Part shown: positions 21,972-33,774 of the stretch, piece by piece
Position numbering within the stretch: position 1 is the stretch's first letter
How the letters are laid out: every line of letters begins with the position of its first letter
DNA from: Laguncularia racemosa
Taxonomy: Eukaryota > Streptophyta > Magnoliopsida > Myrtales > Combretaceae
Reading direction: 5' to 3'
Length of the DNA: 64,000 bases
Assembly (NCBI GenBank): GCA_037954665.1
Contig: JBBMOL010000018.1
Location: forward strand, 4,836,001-4,900,000
Notes under the pieces: model-generated
Database searches by the model: none
Told to the model about the DNA's origin: nothing
What the model saw: the letters and a program-made list of their open reading frames with translations, nothing else
Position numbers and translations under genes: made by a program

Positions 21972-23618
21972 TGATGGGTGTCGAATCCAACAAAAATAAA
22001 ACCTACTCCTAGACAATGATATGATTTGCGTATAGTAGTGAGTAAGGTCGTATCCACAGGGATTGGTTAAATATATTTCTATTCAAAGAGAATAAAGAGG
22101 AAAAGAAAAATGGGGGGGTTTTGTTTGTGAATCAAAATAATATTGAAACAAGATAATAAAATCGAATATTGATAAAAGCCTAGCCAAAGGAATCAAGATA
22201 GTTTAATTCTAGGAATTGATCATCGATGCAAATGTTTTCTATTCTTATTTCTAGATAAACTGGTTATGGTTATTAACAAGCTCTAATAACCTATCTCTCC
22301 TTACTTCCTCGATAATCAAAACAAGCTCTTTGATTATTTCTCTTATCGATTAGACAACCCTAAAACAAGCTCTTAGGATTTAATCTATCAATAGCATTAA
22401 AAACAAGAGAGACCACCAATTCATGCCAGTAGATTATAAGATAACCTATTTAAACAAGATCATACATCTCCATAACATGAATTCGATCATCTATTTTATA
22501 ATCAAACATGTTATTGTGTCACCGAGACTAGAACTATCAAACAATTACGGATTTGACGTGCTAGTTGACAATATATTAACTTGCTAATTGAGTAGAAGAG
22601 CTCTAATTCATACAAATCAACAAAGATAATAATGACAAAACGTTCAGAAGATATATAAATATCCAAAAACAAAGAATAGATTAAAGACAAATCAATTAGA
22701 GCTCACAATTCGTGGAGAATCAAACTTCTATGACCCTTTGGCTAGAAAATCTGCTTAGCTACACATGTTTATCATCAAAACGAAAATTAAAAGTAAAAAC
22801 ATAACAAGCCTCTGTTCCCGGTTTTCTTCCTTTGCCTCCTTCCTTCCTTCTTGTCTCCAAGATGATCCAAGATTCTTATAACCCTCTAGGGTTAGTTCTA
22901 TTTATATTGTTAAAGGAATGGCAGAGGATCTTTAGCTAGCAAGATACGAAAATATCTTTCCTTTTTGATGTAAATCTCAAGAAGTGAATAATCGTCCGCC
23001 TGGCACGCCCAACACCACGGCCGTGGGTCAAGCCGCGCCTTCCTCTATGGGTAATCTACAATTCTTCATCCGTGATCAGTGTGTGCCATGGCTTATACCA
23101 CGGCAAGATCTCAAGCCGTGTCATCCTCTGGTTGATGTTCCGCAATTTCTCATCCTTGGCACGTCTTTCATTTCAACTTCCACCACGTCTTCAACCATGG
23201 CTTCCACCATGGCCAAATCAAGAACCGTGTCTCTCTCTGTTGATAGTCCAGATTTCCACCTTCTTGTGCAGTGTATAGCACGGTTTTCGCCATGGCCGTA
23301 TCTCCAACCGTGCCTTCTTCTAGACATATACACGGTCGTGTACTTCAACCGTGTATTTTCCTATGGCTTCGAAATTAAGTACACGGCCGTGTACTTCAAC
23401 TACACGCCTATGTACTTTCCTCCGGCAGTGTAAATCCTTGTCTTTGATCCAAGTTATAGATGGCTTCTCTAATTTACTTGAATTAGCACCCTTGACTCCA
23501 TTTAACCTGATTTATCACCATAATAGAATTAAGTACCATTTCCTTATGATTTCTATAAAATCTATAATAAATTAACACACTTCATACTATAAAGATTGAG
23601 TATAAAATGGCTCTATCA
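21972..23618. repeat. Solo LTR (1647 bp) with AGATG target duplication
   Basis: The LTR starts TGATGGGTGTCGAATCC and ends GGCTCTATCA. AGATG occurs at 21967-21971 and again at 23619-23623. Integrase sequence on the minus strand resumes in order on both sides, so the insertion is real and clean. The block AAGGTCGTATCCACAGGGA near 22044 is typical of certain plant LTRs. The part at 22990-23440 holds a degenerate array with CACGGCCGTG and CCATGG palindromes. There is no internal coding region, so this is most likely a solo LTR. Its orientation was not determined. Confidence 0.85.
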
Positions 23619-23623
23619 AGATG

Positions 23624-24300
23624 TTACAAAACTCTAGCTCAATAAGGAGAATTGCTTTAGAGTTAAATGTAAGACTAAATGGGGTTTCTCCTATGGAATT
23701 CCTATAAGTATCTTGGTGCCCCCATAAGATGGTTAAGAGTTCGTAAACCCACTTACCTTTAGTATGGTCTATCATTTTCTTAAAACTATCGAACATTATC
23801 TTGTTTATTGCATTGAACTATTAGATTAGGGGTGTATAATCAAGGTATAGTGAATTCTAGTCTAGTGCTTCTCACAAAATTCTCAAAATTTCTAGTTGTC
23901 AAACCAAGTTTCATTATTGTGATGAAAATGTAAAGGATTCCATACTTGCCCAGTATTAAGTTAAAGACAAAGGCTTCGATGTTCTTCTCCATAACTTTGG
24001 CTATAACTTTAGCCTCCACCTATTTAGTGAAATAATCAATAGCTATAATTATGTACTGCTGCTAACTGAAAGCTTAGGGGAAAAGACCTAAGATGTTGAT
24101 TTCCCATTGGGAAAAAGGCTAAGGACTGGTGAGGAACTAAAGATGGTTGCTCGATGCATGCTTAATAGGTGTATACTTTTGGCACTACAGGTACTTCTGA
24201 GCAAGTTGTTCAAATTTTTCCTCATGGTTGGCTAGTATTAATCAATTTGGAGAGCTTAGATGTAAAGTGCTTGGCTCTTGATACAATTATTACATACCTT
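23624..24300 (-). pseudogene. Tat integrase core (right piece)
   Basis: The open segment at 23796-23624 reads KGKWVYELLTILWGHQDTYR followed by GETPFSLTFNSKAILLIELE. This matches the Tat integrase block KWVDELPxVLWAYRTTxR...GETPFSLxYGxEAVIPVE. Further right lie weaker remains of the integrase core, up to about 24300. The frame is broken by stops and by the solo LTR at its 3' side. Confidence 0.7.
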
Positions 24301-24790
24301 CGTGTGTAGTTCTTCAAGTATATGCTGGCCTTCCTTAAGTCGAGCACATCGAAGGATGGGAATACTCAGGGCTCATTTGTACAAGAGGCCATCAATGAAC
24401 GTATAATTAGCTTCCATGTATATGAGCTTTCTCACCTCCTTCCTACCTTTTAGGACAATGCCATTCTTTAAGTAGTTAAGTATTAGGTCTATCTAGCATG
24501 GCTTTGTTGGCATAGGTTGTATTTCCAATAGTTGAGCTTGTTGTTTATAGATGCTCTTATCTGGGAGATATTTGATGGAGACCTTCTTGTCTTAGTTGTT
24601 GAGGTCAAGAAGACTGGTGAAGGCTAGCTTGGATAGTTTGTCTGCCTTAGAGTTTTCAGCTTGAGGGATCTTGGTGATTCTCTAAGAGGGGAACTTCGAG
24701 GTGATGGTGTGTATGACTTGAAGGTATTTGGTCATACCCTCATCCTTCTTTGTTATTTACCTTTGACTTGCTAGATAACAAGTAAGGAAT

Positions 24791-24990
24791 TTAAAAAATC
24801 TTGAGCTTCTCTACACTAATCTCCTTTACTAATTTGAGGCCAACAATTAATGCCTTGTACTTTACTTCATTATTATTGACTGGGAATCCAAACTTGAGTG
24901 CATAAGACACCTTTGTCCCATGTAGTCCATGCAGCACAAGTCTTGATCCACACCCCCTCTTAAGTGAATGAGTCATCAATGTGGAGAGTC
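24791..24990 (-). pseudogene. Second RNase H (aRNH) of minus Tat element
   Basis: The minus strand reads GCGSRLVLHGLHGTKVSYAL, then KFGFPVNNNEVKYKALIVGL. This is the Tat aRNH pattern GSGAGLVLxSPxGxxxxYALRFxFxATNNEAEYEALIAGL. The central catalytic Glu is kept in NNNEVKYKAL. An in-frame stop region follows, so it is not functional. Confidence 0.75.
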
Positions 24991-24999
24991 CATACTAGT

Positions 25000-25380
25000 A
25001 TGTCATTATGGTTCAATACTTCTTCCACTGTATTTAGCAATAAAATCTACATGGACTTGTGCTTTGATTACCTAGTGAGGTTGGTACTAAACTTTGTAGG
25101 TGTTGAGGTCTAGCACATACTTTACCATCCATCCTGATGCATCAGGCTTTTCTAAAATGTTTCACAATGATTGGTTGGTCAAGACTATAACTTGATGGGC
25201 TTTAAAGTTTGGTTTGAGTCATCTAGCTGAGATCACCACTATTAGGGCAAATTTCTAAACCTTTGAATATTGTATTTTTAGTCCTTGAAGGACATGACTA
25301 ATGTAATACACCAGTCGATGCTCTCTCCCTTCAACTTTGACCAATACTGGAGAGAGGTTGATCACTCACTCATCAAGGAG
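25000..25380 (-). pseudogene. First RNase H of minus Tat element
   Basis: Minus-strand pieces include EREHRLVYYISHVLQGLKIQ, LRNILEKPDASGWMVKYVLD and QVHVDFIAKY, in frames broken by stops. These are the usual order of blocks in Ty3/gypsy RNase H (YYxSxxLxxAExRY, LxxxLxxPxxSGRxxKWxxEL). It ends at 25380 where an LTR begins. Confidence 0.65.
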
Positions 25381-27886
25381 TAACAATATTTGACTTTAGA
25401 TAATTAATTACGAGCATTAGAATGTTAATAAACCTAATTGGGGTATAATGTAATTAGTAGACAATTTAAAAACCTTAATAGATAAGAATAACTTTGAGTT
25501 GAATATAATAATGTATAATGGGCCTAAAGGAATTAAATGGAGAAATCAAATAGGTGACTTAGAACTATTAATATAGGCCAAGACCCAATGGGCTTAACCC
25601 TAAAGAATTCAAAATAAGTAAAACCTAAATAACTTAAGGACTCATAAAAATTAGATAATTAAATTAACAATTAGTAATTATAACAACATGAATTGATTAA
25701 ATAAACCTTAAATAATTAATGTGTCTAATTTTAGTCAAAGGCTAATTTAGCCCTTATACCCTTTTTAGACCCATATGGGCCTTAGTTACATAGAAGCTCA
25801 AGAACCCAAGTCCATGATTATATTAATAATAATTAATAATTAATTATCTAAGTATAAATTATTAACTTATAATTTCTTCTTTTCAATTGCATAACAATTA
25901 AATGATTTTGATCACTAAGGATGCCTTTGAATTCAAGAACCTTCAACCGTCCAAGTATGTAGTAACTACATGTTATGTGCCAAGATAAAATTTAATTAAC
26001 TAGATTAATAATCAAACTTAACTAAACTAATTGCATGTGCATGTGCTTAGTCACTTTAGTTAGCAAGTGATGTCCTTGGTTTGAAACTATAGCCATGGTC
26101 ATAGCATCAGTCAACCATGGTAGTTTAGATACTTAAACCATTGAGGATGGCTTAATAGGTAGTTAATAGGTGGAATCACATCGGATAACGATAATTGAAA
26201 ACAAAGAAAATATATATTAGGAGTCATTTAGGGTTTATGGGACTCAAAAAATGATACAATATAGTCAAATTACGAGTAGTGATGGCTACATAATAGTGAT
26301 GAAATCTAGAAGAGGTTACTTTTAGGTGTTAGGATTCGACATGGAGTCTGGCTGCTCTCATCATCCCACAATGACTATTGTGGTGATATTAGACTCCGGA
26401 TTACCCATTGTGTTTCCAAAGTTTTCAGTATTCCATTATTGATTGCTTATTTAATTAAATGCTTACATTAATTTAACTGCTGCTTGTTGTATTAGAATTA
26501 GGTGAAGCGTGACATCCGCATGTGCGTGTTTTGTTGCTATGTACTAAGCTCTTGTAGCTCACTCTTTTCTTTTTCAAGTGGAGACAATCTTCTTTAGCTT
26601 AGACTATTTTTAGACTTTACTTATCATAGTGATTATAGATTGTTTGTTTTGAGAGTCACCTATAGCTTTATGATCTATTTTAAACTAATTGTGGACTTTA
26701 ATATGGCCTAAGAAGCCTTAAGACTTATGATCTAAAATGACACTTAGCTTTAAAATCTAGTATTGCCTATCAACAACTCAATCTAGCAAATCATCAAACT
26801 TTTTTTCAAATTTAACTAAATGATTTTAAGGTTTTAAAACTATATTAGAAACCCACTTAACAACTAACTATTGTTGCTATAGAAAATTAGATATGTAACA
26901 ATTAGATTAATTCATCATGTTTCAATTATGCATATAACTTGTTAATTAAGATTTAGTAGTTGAATTATTTGTTTCTATTTAAGTTTGGTGTTTAACCATT
27001 TTAGCATATTGTTTTTGTATGGTTTAGTGCTCCATGTTGATTATATAAGTTATTGCATGGTTAATTCTTCATTGGTGATTTTCAAGTACTTCCATGTCGT
27101 TAATATATCTTCATTATTTTTTATGGCTTTTATCCTCATTTTAAATGATTTTTCTAATAAATATGATTATTCTATTATTCACCATGTTTAAAAAAAAAAT
27201 AGTCATTTAGCATTTTTTCGGTTAAGTTCAAGCTTTTCTCACGTAGTGCTTTGAAGAAACATAAAATAATAATAACAAATTGATGTTTCTTTGACAATTT
27301 TAGGATATTTATAGAATTTCACAAAATAGGGATTTCAAATTACATTTTTTAAGGATTCTATGAAAAAACAAAATTTAAGAACCTAAAGAGAAAGTTTCTT
27401 TGAAAGATAAAAAGAACTAAATATTTCTACAAGAAAATAAACTATTAAGGTTAGACTTTGATTAATGGATATATAGACTCTTGTGAGGTAGCCACAAAAA
27501 ATTATATATATATATATATAAGTGAAATCTTCCTTTTCTTTCAATTTTCTTGATTTGACAAAAATAAAAGTAACAAAAATGTTTGCAATTATTTAACCCT
27601 TTTTATTTTCTTAAAAATAATATTGTTAACTCACTTTTGATTTTTAAAATTCAAGTCCTCAAACCCAAAATTTTCAAGTTTTTAATCAGATTAGTAGCTA
27701 GGTTAAAATCCCATTTGATTTTAAACCTACCCCCTTTTTTGACTTCAGCTAGTGGTGACTCCTAAAAAATTAATTTTCAAAAAATTTATGTACAAAACGC
27801 TTTGATTTTTGGTCGAGTGATTCATATTAGATGGGCACAATTTAATATGGATCAAAATTAAAGGAGGATAATCTTTAAGCTCAACA
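25380..27886 (+). repeat. Plus-strand Tat LTR (about 2.5 kb)
   Basis: The end at 27886 reads TCTTTAAGCTCAACA after a block like GGTCGAGTGATTCATATTAG, matching the LTR end pattern at 8650-8726. GGATATATAGACTCTTGTGAGG near 27466 and TAGTGGTGACTCC near 27750 match further U5 blocks. The start is set where minus-strand RNase H stops, at a degenerate TAACAATATTTGAC, and is approximate. An (AT)n run lies at about 27503-27522. No clear target duplication is seen. No internal region of this element is visible, so it is a solo or truncated LTR. Confidence 0.6.
26044..26087 (+). promoter_or_regulatory. tRNA-like boxes in the 25.4-27.9 kb Tat LTR
   Basis: A B-box-like GTTTGAAAC (26079-26087) matches GWTCRANNC at 8 of 9 positions. 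Upstream, CTTAGTCACTTTAGTTAGCA resembles an A box with one base lost. The position in U3 parallels the other Tat LTR copies. Confidence 0.4.
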
Positions 27887-28423
27887 AGAGGGCATTCTCC
27901 ACACTTGTTGTTATCCTATCATCAAGCTTCTTTTGGGACCCACCATCTTCTTTTTCAATGCTTCGCTTTGCTATATATCTTGAGTACTCCCCTTTCTAAA
28001 TTTGCTCTACTTGGGTAATTACTCCGATGGTTTTAAACATGGAATTGTCAGTTCTTGATGATATTGGAGCTTCCTTTTAATTCTAACTTTCTTTTTGTTT
28101 TATTAAGATAAATTGTAGCTCACTATAATTCAATGAAATTACTTACCTATTCTTTTTTTTATAAGCTAATTATGATGTGGCATATCTAATTAGCAATTTT
28201 ATGTATTTTTATTTGAGATTGGACATGTGGTGAGTATCCATTGGACTAGAGCACTAACTAAGTTGACAGTGTTTAGGTGATTTGTGATAGGTAACATTGA
28301 CAATTAAACTTTCAATTGAGTACCACATTTTGTAGGTTTAAAGTTAGGTAGTAAATTGATCTTTTACGTGATGTTTAAGTAGTATTTTTAACATTATACT
28401 AAAATTTATTTATAGTGTTTGCT
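27887..28423. other. Unassigned AT-rich stretch
   Basis: No domain is recognised on either strand. A minus-strand stretch near 27890-27960 is open for about 25 codons but has no motif. It is probably older transposon or intergenic DNA into which the chromovirus-like element inserted. Confidence 0.3.
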
Positions 28424-28867
28424 TGTCATAGTCATGGTTTACAAAGGTGCCAATGTAGACTGAGATATGGGGTTGCCTAAGGCCCATTACAAGGGAAGCC
28501 TAAGGCCCAAATCCAATGAAGGTCTATAACCAAGAAGGTTCACAAAGGTTTTGGAAAGTCTAGATTCATTATACCAAAGTAGGTGAATGTAATTAATACA
28601 AGAGTAGGTAGGAATGAATTGTATCCATTAGATCGATTTAATCTCGACCTTTCATTTGAGTAAGTTTCTTGTATATATAGGGGTGATCTCTCCATCTGTG
28701 ATTGTCGAAACACTGAGTAAAATGCTATTACATTAAGTACTTCACCCTCTTGCTTCTCTCTCTAAATTTTGTACTTAATGTGAGTTAGGTTGAACTTAGT
28801 GCCTTTTGTATGCTCAAGGTGTGCTAGGTGTCACCTTAGAACCTCTTAAGAAGAAACACTAGCGACA
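28424..28867 (+). repeat. 5' LTR of chromovirus-like element (444 bp)
   Basis: It starts TGTCATAGTC and ends CACTAGCGACA. A TATATATAG motif lies near 28672. It shares blocks such as GGCCCATTACAAGGGAAGC, TGTAATTAATACAAG and CTCTTAAGAAGAAACAC with the 3' LTR. Confidence 0.75.
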
Positions 28868-28868
28868 A

Positions 28869-28884
28869 TTGGTATCGAAGTGGA
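28869..28884 (+). other. Probable primer binding site
   Basis: TTGGTATCGAAGTGG follows the 5' LTR end. It resembles the usual TGGTATCAGAGC site for initiator methionine tRNA, with changes. Confidence 0.5.
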
Positions 28885-28899
28885 AGTTGTGGAAGAGAA

Positions 28900-30200
28900 G
28901 ATGTCACCTAAATTAGAGTATAACATTTCTATTGTGGAGATAAAGAATGACCAAGATGACCATCGCGTCACTAAGCAACAAGCAAGGTTTGAAGACTTAC
29001 TAATGTCCTTAAGTATCAAGTTGGAAAAAGCTAAACTAATATGGCTGAGCTGAAGGAATAGCTTAATGAATCCTAATCCCATATAAAGAAGTTTAAGGAG
29101 GGACTTTAGGGTAAACTAAAGGCGCCTTAACCAAGCCTTCAAGGAGTTAAGGTAGCATGATAGGGCTCTCAAGGAGAAGGAGGGGATCCTTAAGGCTTAG
29201 ATAGGTGCTTTGAAAGCACAAGGAGAAGCTTATAAATTAAGGATGAATGCTGCTATCATAACTATGTGCAAGAAGGTTAAAGACCTTTAGATCTAATTGA
29301 TGACTTGGAGGGTAGTTAATGGCATAACCATTCAACCAGTTCATAGGGTCAATATTCTTAAACTTGAATATTTCAAGGGGACTAGGTCAACCTAAGAGGT
29401 AGATAATTTCTTTTGGGATTTTAAGCAATATTTAATGCAATGGGACTAGTAGATGATCTAAGTAAGGTATAACTACTAATATGTATTTAAAAGATTCAAC
29501 AATTATTTAGTGGTGTGGGAGTAATAAAATCATAACTTGGTTTAACTTTATCAAAGAGTTTTTTCCCCCATCGTTCTCTAAGACAAGTTAAAATCAAGCT
29601 ACACCATTTGACCTACAAAGGTGAAGTAATATGTGTAGGAGTTCACAAAATTGGTGTTGGAGATCTCCAATCTTAACTTTGGTGATGCCTTTATGATTTT
29701 TTTTTTTATGGGCTCAAACCTTGGGCTAATTTAGAGCTAAAGTGAAAAGGGGTGGAAGATATTTCCAAGGCAATTGCAGTTGTTGAAGGCTTAGTGGAGT
29801 TCAAGAAGATGAAAGCTAAACCCTCTATGAGTAAAAGCAAGGTTAGTGCTGAGAAGAAGAATGGTGGTAGCGCTTTAAAGGGGAAGGGAAAGGGGGAAAA
29901 ATGATGGTAAGAAGAAAAAGCTACAAGAGCTAAAACGTTAATTTTGTAATGAGTATATCTATGCTCAAGAGTACCTAAAGAAGGAAAGACTAACAACTTT
30001 GGTAATTGATGAAGGTATAGATGAAAGAGATGAAAGTTAGCTCATTGTGCATTCTCAATGTCATGAAGTTGTAGGTCATCAAGAAGCATAAAGGGCTTAT
30101 GTATATGGAAGTGCTAGTAGGAGGTAAGAAACTAAATGCTTTAATTGATTCTAAGGCATCCTACCTCTTTATTTAAGAGCTAGTAGCAACGAAGATGGTG
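28900..30200 (+). pseudogene. Chromovirus-like gag and protease remains
   Basis: Plus-strand pieces include a coiled-coil-like region of Lys/Glu-rich codons (28950-29280) and PVHRVNILKLEYFKGTRST with EVDNFFWDFKQYLMQWD. The latter matches the gag pattern LKxPxPxxFxGxRxxxEVxNFLWDMEQYF of plant chromoviruses. A protease-like stretch around 30115-30170 reads VLVGGKKLNALIDSKASYLF, where a D-S-K-A replaces the usual D-S/T-G-A. Many stops interrupt all frames. Confidence 0.55.
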
Positions 30201-30599
30201 TTGATGGCTCAAAAGGCGAAATCATGGTTGACAATAGTAAACTCTAAGGAAGTCTCTATGAGCGAGGTAGCTAAAGGAGTGGATTTACACATTAAAGGTT
30301 AGTAAGGGAGGGAAAACATCGAATTTGTACCAATAAATGATTTGGAGTTTATGATTGGATAGATTTCCTAAACTATCCTAATGCTCTTATTGTCCCTTAA
30401 GCTAATTGCCTTTGTATGCTTGACAATGAATCCTAATGCATCAATTTTGTACTAGAAAAATAAGGGAAGCCCTAGAGTTTCTTTCAGCTATGCAAGCAAC
30501 AAAGGGATTTTAGAAGAATGAGGTAACGTATCGAGCGATTTTGAGGGTTAAAGATATGGCTAGGGATTAAGGAGTAGTGCCACCTTTATTTGGAGAGTT

Positions 30600-31860
30600 G
30601 CTAGCAAAATTCAAGGAGAGAAGTAGATCATGTAATAGAAAGAAAGCCAAGAACCAAACCTCCCTTTGTTGCTCCCTATTGGATGCCTTAAGAGTTGGAG
30701 GAATTTACCCATTAATTTAAATTATTGCTGGAAGCCGGTTCATTTAACCCCCAAAAGATAAAAAGCACCCTTTAGGGCCTTAGTACTCTTCTAAAAAAAA
30801 AACATGATAGATCTCTCTAGATATGTATTGATTACTAGCCATTAAATAAGGTCATAGTGAAGAACAAGTGCCCTATTCCCTTAGTGCTACATTTATTCAA
30901 TCAACTAGGAGGAGCCAAATTTTTGTCTAGGTACCATCAAGTGAGGATCACATAAGGAAATGAGGACAAAACTACTTTATGTTACAAGGTATAATGCTTT
31001 TAAGTTTCTCATCATTTTCTTTAGCCTCACTAATGCCCCAGCTACCTTGTGCACTCTTATGAATCAAGTCTTAGTACCCTTTTTAAATCATTTAATGATG
31101 CACTTGAATGCATTATGATATATAATAAATCCAAGGAGGAACATGTAAAGCGTCTTTGAGTAATTTTCCTAGCCTTGAGAAGAAATGAGATGGTATATCG
31201 ATTTAGATAGGTGTGCTTTCACATAGGAGGAATTAGCTTTCTTGGGGCATGTAGTAGAATGAGGGAATATCAAAATAGATGAAGGAAAAGTTCACGCCAT
31301 TTAAGATTAGAAGGAACCTACTAAATCCATGGAATTGAGATCGTTCTTGGACTTAGTGAACTAATAAAAGAGGTATATTAGATGGTATTAAACCTCTTAA
31401 AGAAGAATGTTTATGGTGTTAGAGATAAGGCTATTAGAAGCCTTTGATACATTAAAGAAGGCAATTATGGAAAAGTTGGTCTTGTTGCTCCTTGATTTTG
31501 CTAAGGCTTTGAGGTTTGTATTGGCACTGGTAACTTTGCAATTAGTAGTGATTTAATGCAAGAGTGACATCTAGTGGCCTTTGAAAGTTGCAAGTTGAGT
31601 GAAATTAAATGAGGATATACCATTCATGAGAAGAAGATGACTATTATGGTGCACTATCTCTAGGCTTAGAGACATTATTTGTTATGCTAGAAGCTTGTGA
31701 TTATAACTAGTAACGTTATCGCTAGCTACTTTTAGACCTAGAAATACTCTCATCATAATAAGATTAGTGGCAAGTTTTCCTAGTAGAATTTGATTTTGAC
31801 TTAAAATGTAAGCTAAGTAAGACACATGTCATAGTTGATGTCTTAAGTCACAAGGTGGAG
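30600..31860 (+). pseudogene. Chromovirus-like RT and RNase H remains
   Basis: Recognisable pieces in order are KPRTKPPFVAPYWMP, LLLEAGSFNPQK, PLNKVIVKNKCPIPLVLHLF followed by NQLGGAKFLSRYHQVRIT, then EEHVKRL, ISFLGHVVE and KIDEGKVHAI. They match RT fingers, palm and thumb of plant gypsy elements. The expected YxDD catalytic block has been lost around 31090-31120. RNase H traces (LLDFAKALRFVLALVT) follow. There are too many stops and frame changes for any function. Confidence 0.7.
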
Positions 31861-32039
31861 TTAGCAACCATCTATAAGCAAGACAATAGCACTATTGCTA
31901 GTTTTGAGAAGAAATAGAGACGGATGAGTTAGATAAGGCCTTATTGACTCATTATAAAGAAGATAAGGAAATTTTGGGAAGAAGATGAACTTATCTAAAC
32001 TAAAGGACATCGAGTCTACATACCCTACCTTCTCAACCT

Positions 32040-33090
32040 TAACTATGGATATGATGAAGGAATGCTAAACTCTAAATGGGCAGCTCATTTAGGGATGCAT
32101 CGCCCTTAAGCCTTAGTTAAGGAAAGATATTTCAAGGCACACTAGATAAAAGACATAGAAAGCTATTTCAAATTTAATCTTATATGCCACTAAGATAAAG
32201 TCGAGCAAAGAACAATCTTGAGATTATTAGAGCCTCTTCTTATTCCAGAGTAACCTTGGGAGAGCATCTCTCTGTATTTCTTTATGAGCAATGAGCTTGC
32301 TAAAGGTTGAAATTTATGGCAAATCATAGTAGTAGTTGATAAATTTTCAAACTATGCAACTTTTGTTCCATCAACTAAAGAATGTTTGACTAATGAAGCA
32401 ATACAATTGCTCTTGGGGCACATAGTGAAGTATCAGGGTTTACCAATGAACATTGTAAGTGATCGAGATGGATGGTTTAGGGGGAATTTTGGATAGAGTT
32501 GTTTAAACTTCTAAGGTTGAATTTAAAAATGTCCACCAATCTTTACCCTAAAACAACCGAATAGATAAAGTGGGTTAATGCATTTGTAAACTTGTATTTA
32601 AGGCACTTTATGATTACAAATTAGTAAAAGTGGGCTAAGTGATAAAATGTGGCACTATTCTCTTTCAATTTACAAAAGAATGAATTTACCAATTAAAGCT
32701 CTTTCAAAATGTTCCTAGGTGGACAACCCTTAACTCCCAACTCGATCATAATTGAGTACACAGGGACCAGTTTGCCGGTATATAAGTTTGCAAAGGAGTG
32801 GTAGGAGAATTAGGACTTAACTAGGTCATCAAAAGAATGAAGGAGTTTGTAGACAAAAGGCACAAACTAGTGGAATACCAAGTGAAAGACCAATTGATTG
32901 TTAAGATGCATCTGACTTAGTTTACTAATGGTTAACTACATAAAGGACTAATGCAAAGGTATAAAAGACCTTTTCCATTTGTGAAACAAGTAGGCTAAAT
33001 CTTTTGCAAATTAGAGTTATTACAATTTCACCAAGTATTTCATGTAAGTATGCTCAAGCCATATCATAGAGCCAAAAAGACCTAAATAGA
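32040..33090 (+). pseudogene. Chromovirus-like integrase remains
   Basis: Visible pieces are SKWAAHLGMHRP (zinc-region His part), ESYFKFNLICH then DKVEQRTILRLLEPL, IIVVVDKFSNYATFVPSTKE, and GHIVKYQGLPMNIVSDRDG. The last holds the second catalytic Asp block (VSDRD). The C-terminal piece FHQVFHVSMLKPYHRAKK precedes where a chromodomain would be. The frames are interrupted by stops. Confidence 0.7.
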
Positions 33091-33340
33091 GTAGAATCTT
33101 ACAGGGCTCCACTCAAGGTTTGGGAGTCTTATGAAAAAGGAGTAGGAGAGAATTTAGCTTATTGGTATGTGCAAAGTTAGGGCCAATTGTCAAGACATGA
33201 GTATATGGTTGTTTATAAGGATTACTAAAGAGTGAGGCAAGTTGGGAACTTGTTATGGCATTATGATAGTTCCAGGACAAGATTCAAAAGTTCCATGAGG
33301 AAGATGTGGCGAGGGTGTAGCTAGATTGAGTAGGGGAGAA

Positions 33341-33774
33341 TGCCATGGTCTTAGTCCGAGAAGGAGTTAATAAGGTAAACCAAGATACATGAGGTTCTCT
33401 AAGGGCCATTACAAGGGATGCATAAGCCTTAGCCAATGAAGTAACTGCTTAATTGGAATTAAGAAAGTTTTGAAAAGTCTAAGTTCATTACACCATAATT
33501 GGTAAGCAAAGTAAATGTAATTAATACAAGCATAGGTGGAAATAAATTATATCCATTATATTGAGTTAATCTTGGCCTTTCATTTGACTAGGCTTCTTAT
33601 ATATATAAGATCAATCCCCTTAATTGTAATCCATCTAGACATTAGGTGAGAATACAATTACATTGAGTGCTTCTCTCTTTAAATTTCGCATATAATGTGA
33701 GTTAAGCTGAACTTAATACCCTTTATGTGCGTTAAGTGCTACATGGAACCTCTTGAGAAGAAACACCCGTGACA
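33341..33774 (+). repeat. 3' LTR of chromovirus-like element (434 bp)
   Basis: It follows a polypurine tract AGGGGAGAA (33332-33340), starts TGCCATGGTC and ends CACCCGTGACA. It aligns along its length with the 5' LTR with many substitutions and small indels. Confidence 0.75.

Larger units (their letters stand above)
20590..25380 (-). mobile_element. 3' half of a minus-strand Tat element, cut by a solo LTR
   Basis: Read on the minus strand from 25380, the order is: RNase H, second RNase H (aRNH), integrase zinc region, integrase core, an interruption by a solo LTR (21972-23618), integrase C-terminus, and a repeat-bearing 3' UTR. The order is that of Tat elements. At 25380 it is truncated or interrupted by a plus-strand LTR. 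The pieces are heavily mutated. Confidence 0.75.
28424..33774 (+). mobile_element. Old chromovirus-like Ty3/gypsy element with both LTRs
   Basis: The 5' LTR (28424-28867) and 3' LTR (33341-33774) are clearly alike but much diverged. Between them lie gag, protease, RT, RNase H and integrase remains in the Ty3/gypsy order. The tail before the 3' LTR contains FHQVFHVSMLKPYHRAKK, the segment that precedes a chromodomain in plant chromoviruses. The coding part has stops and frame changes throughout. No target duplication was recognised, which fits great age. The lineage within chromoviruses is not decided. Confidence 0.75.

Noticed and set aside
22984..23575. Open frames of 68-149 codons with Pro/Ser-rich text
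   Set aside because: They lie wholly inside the solo LTR palindrome array, overlap in several frames on both strands and show no domain.
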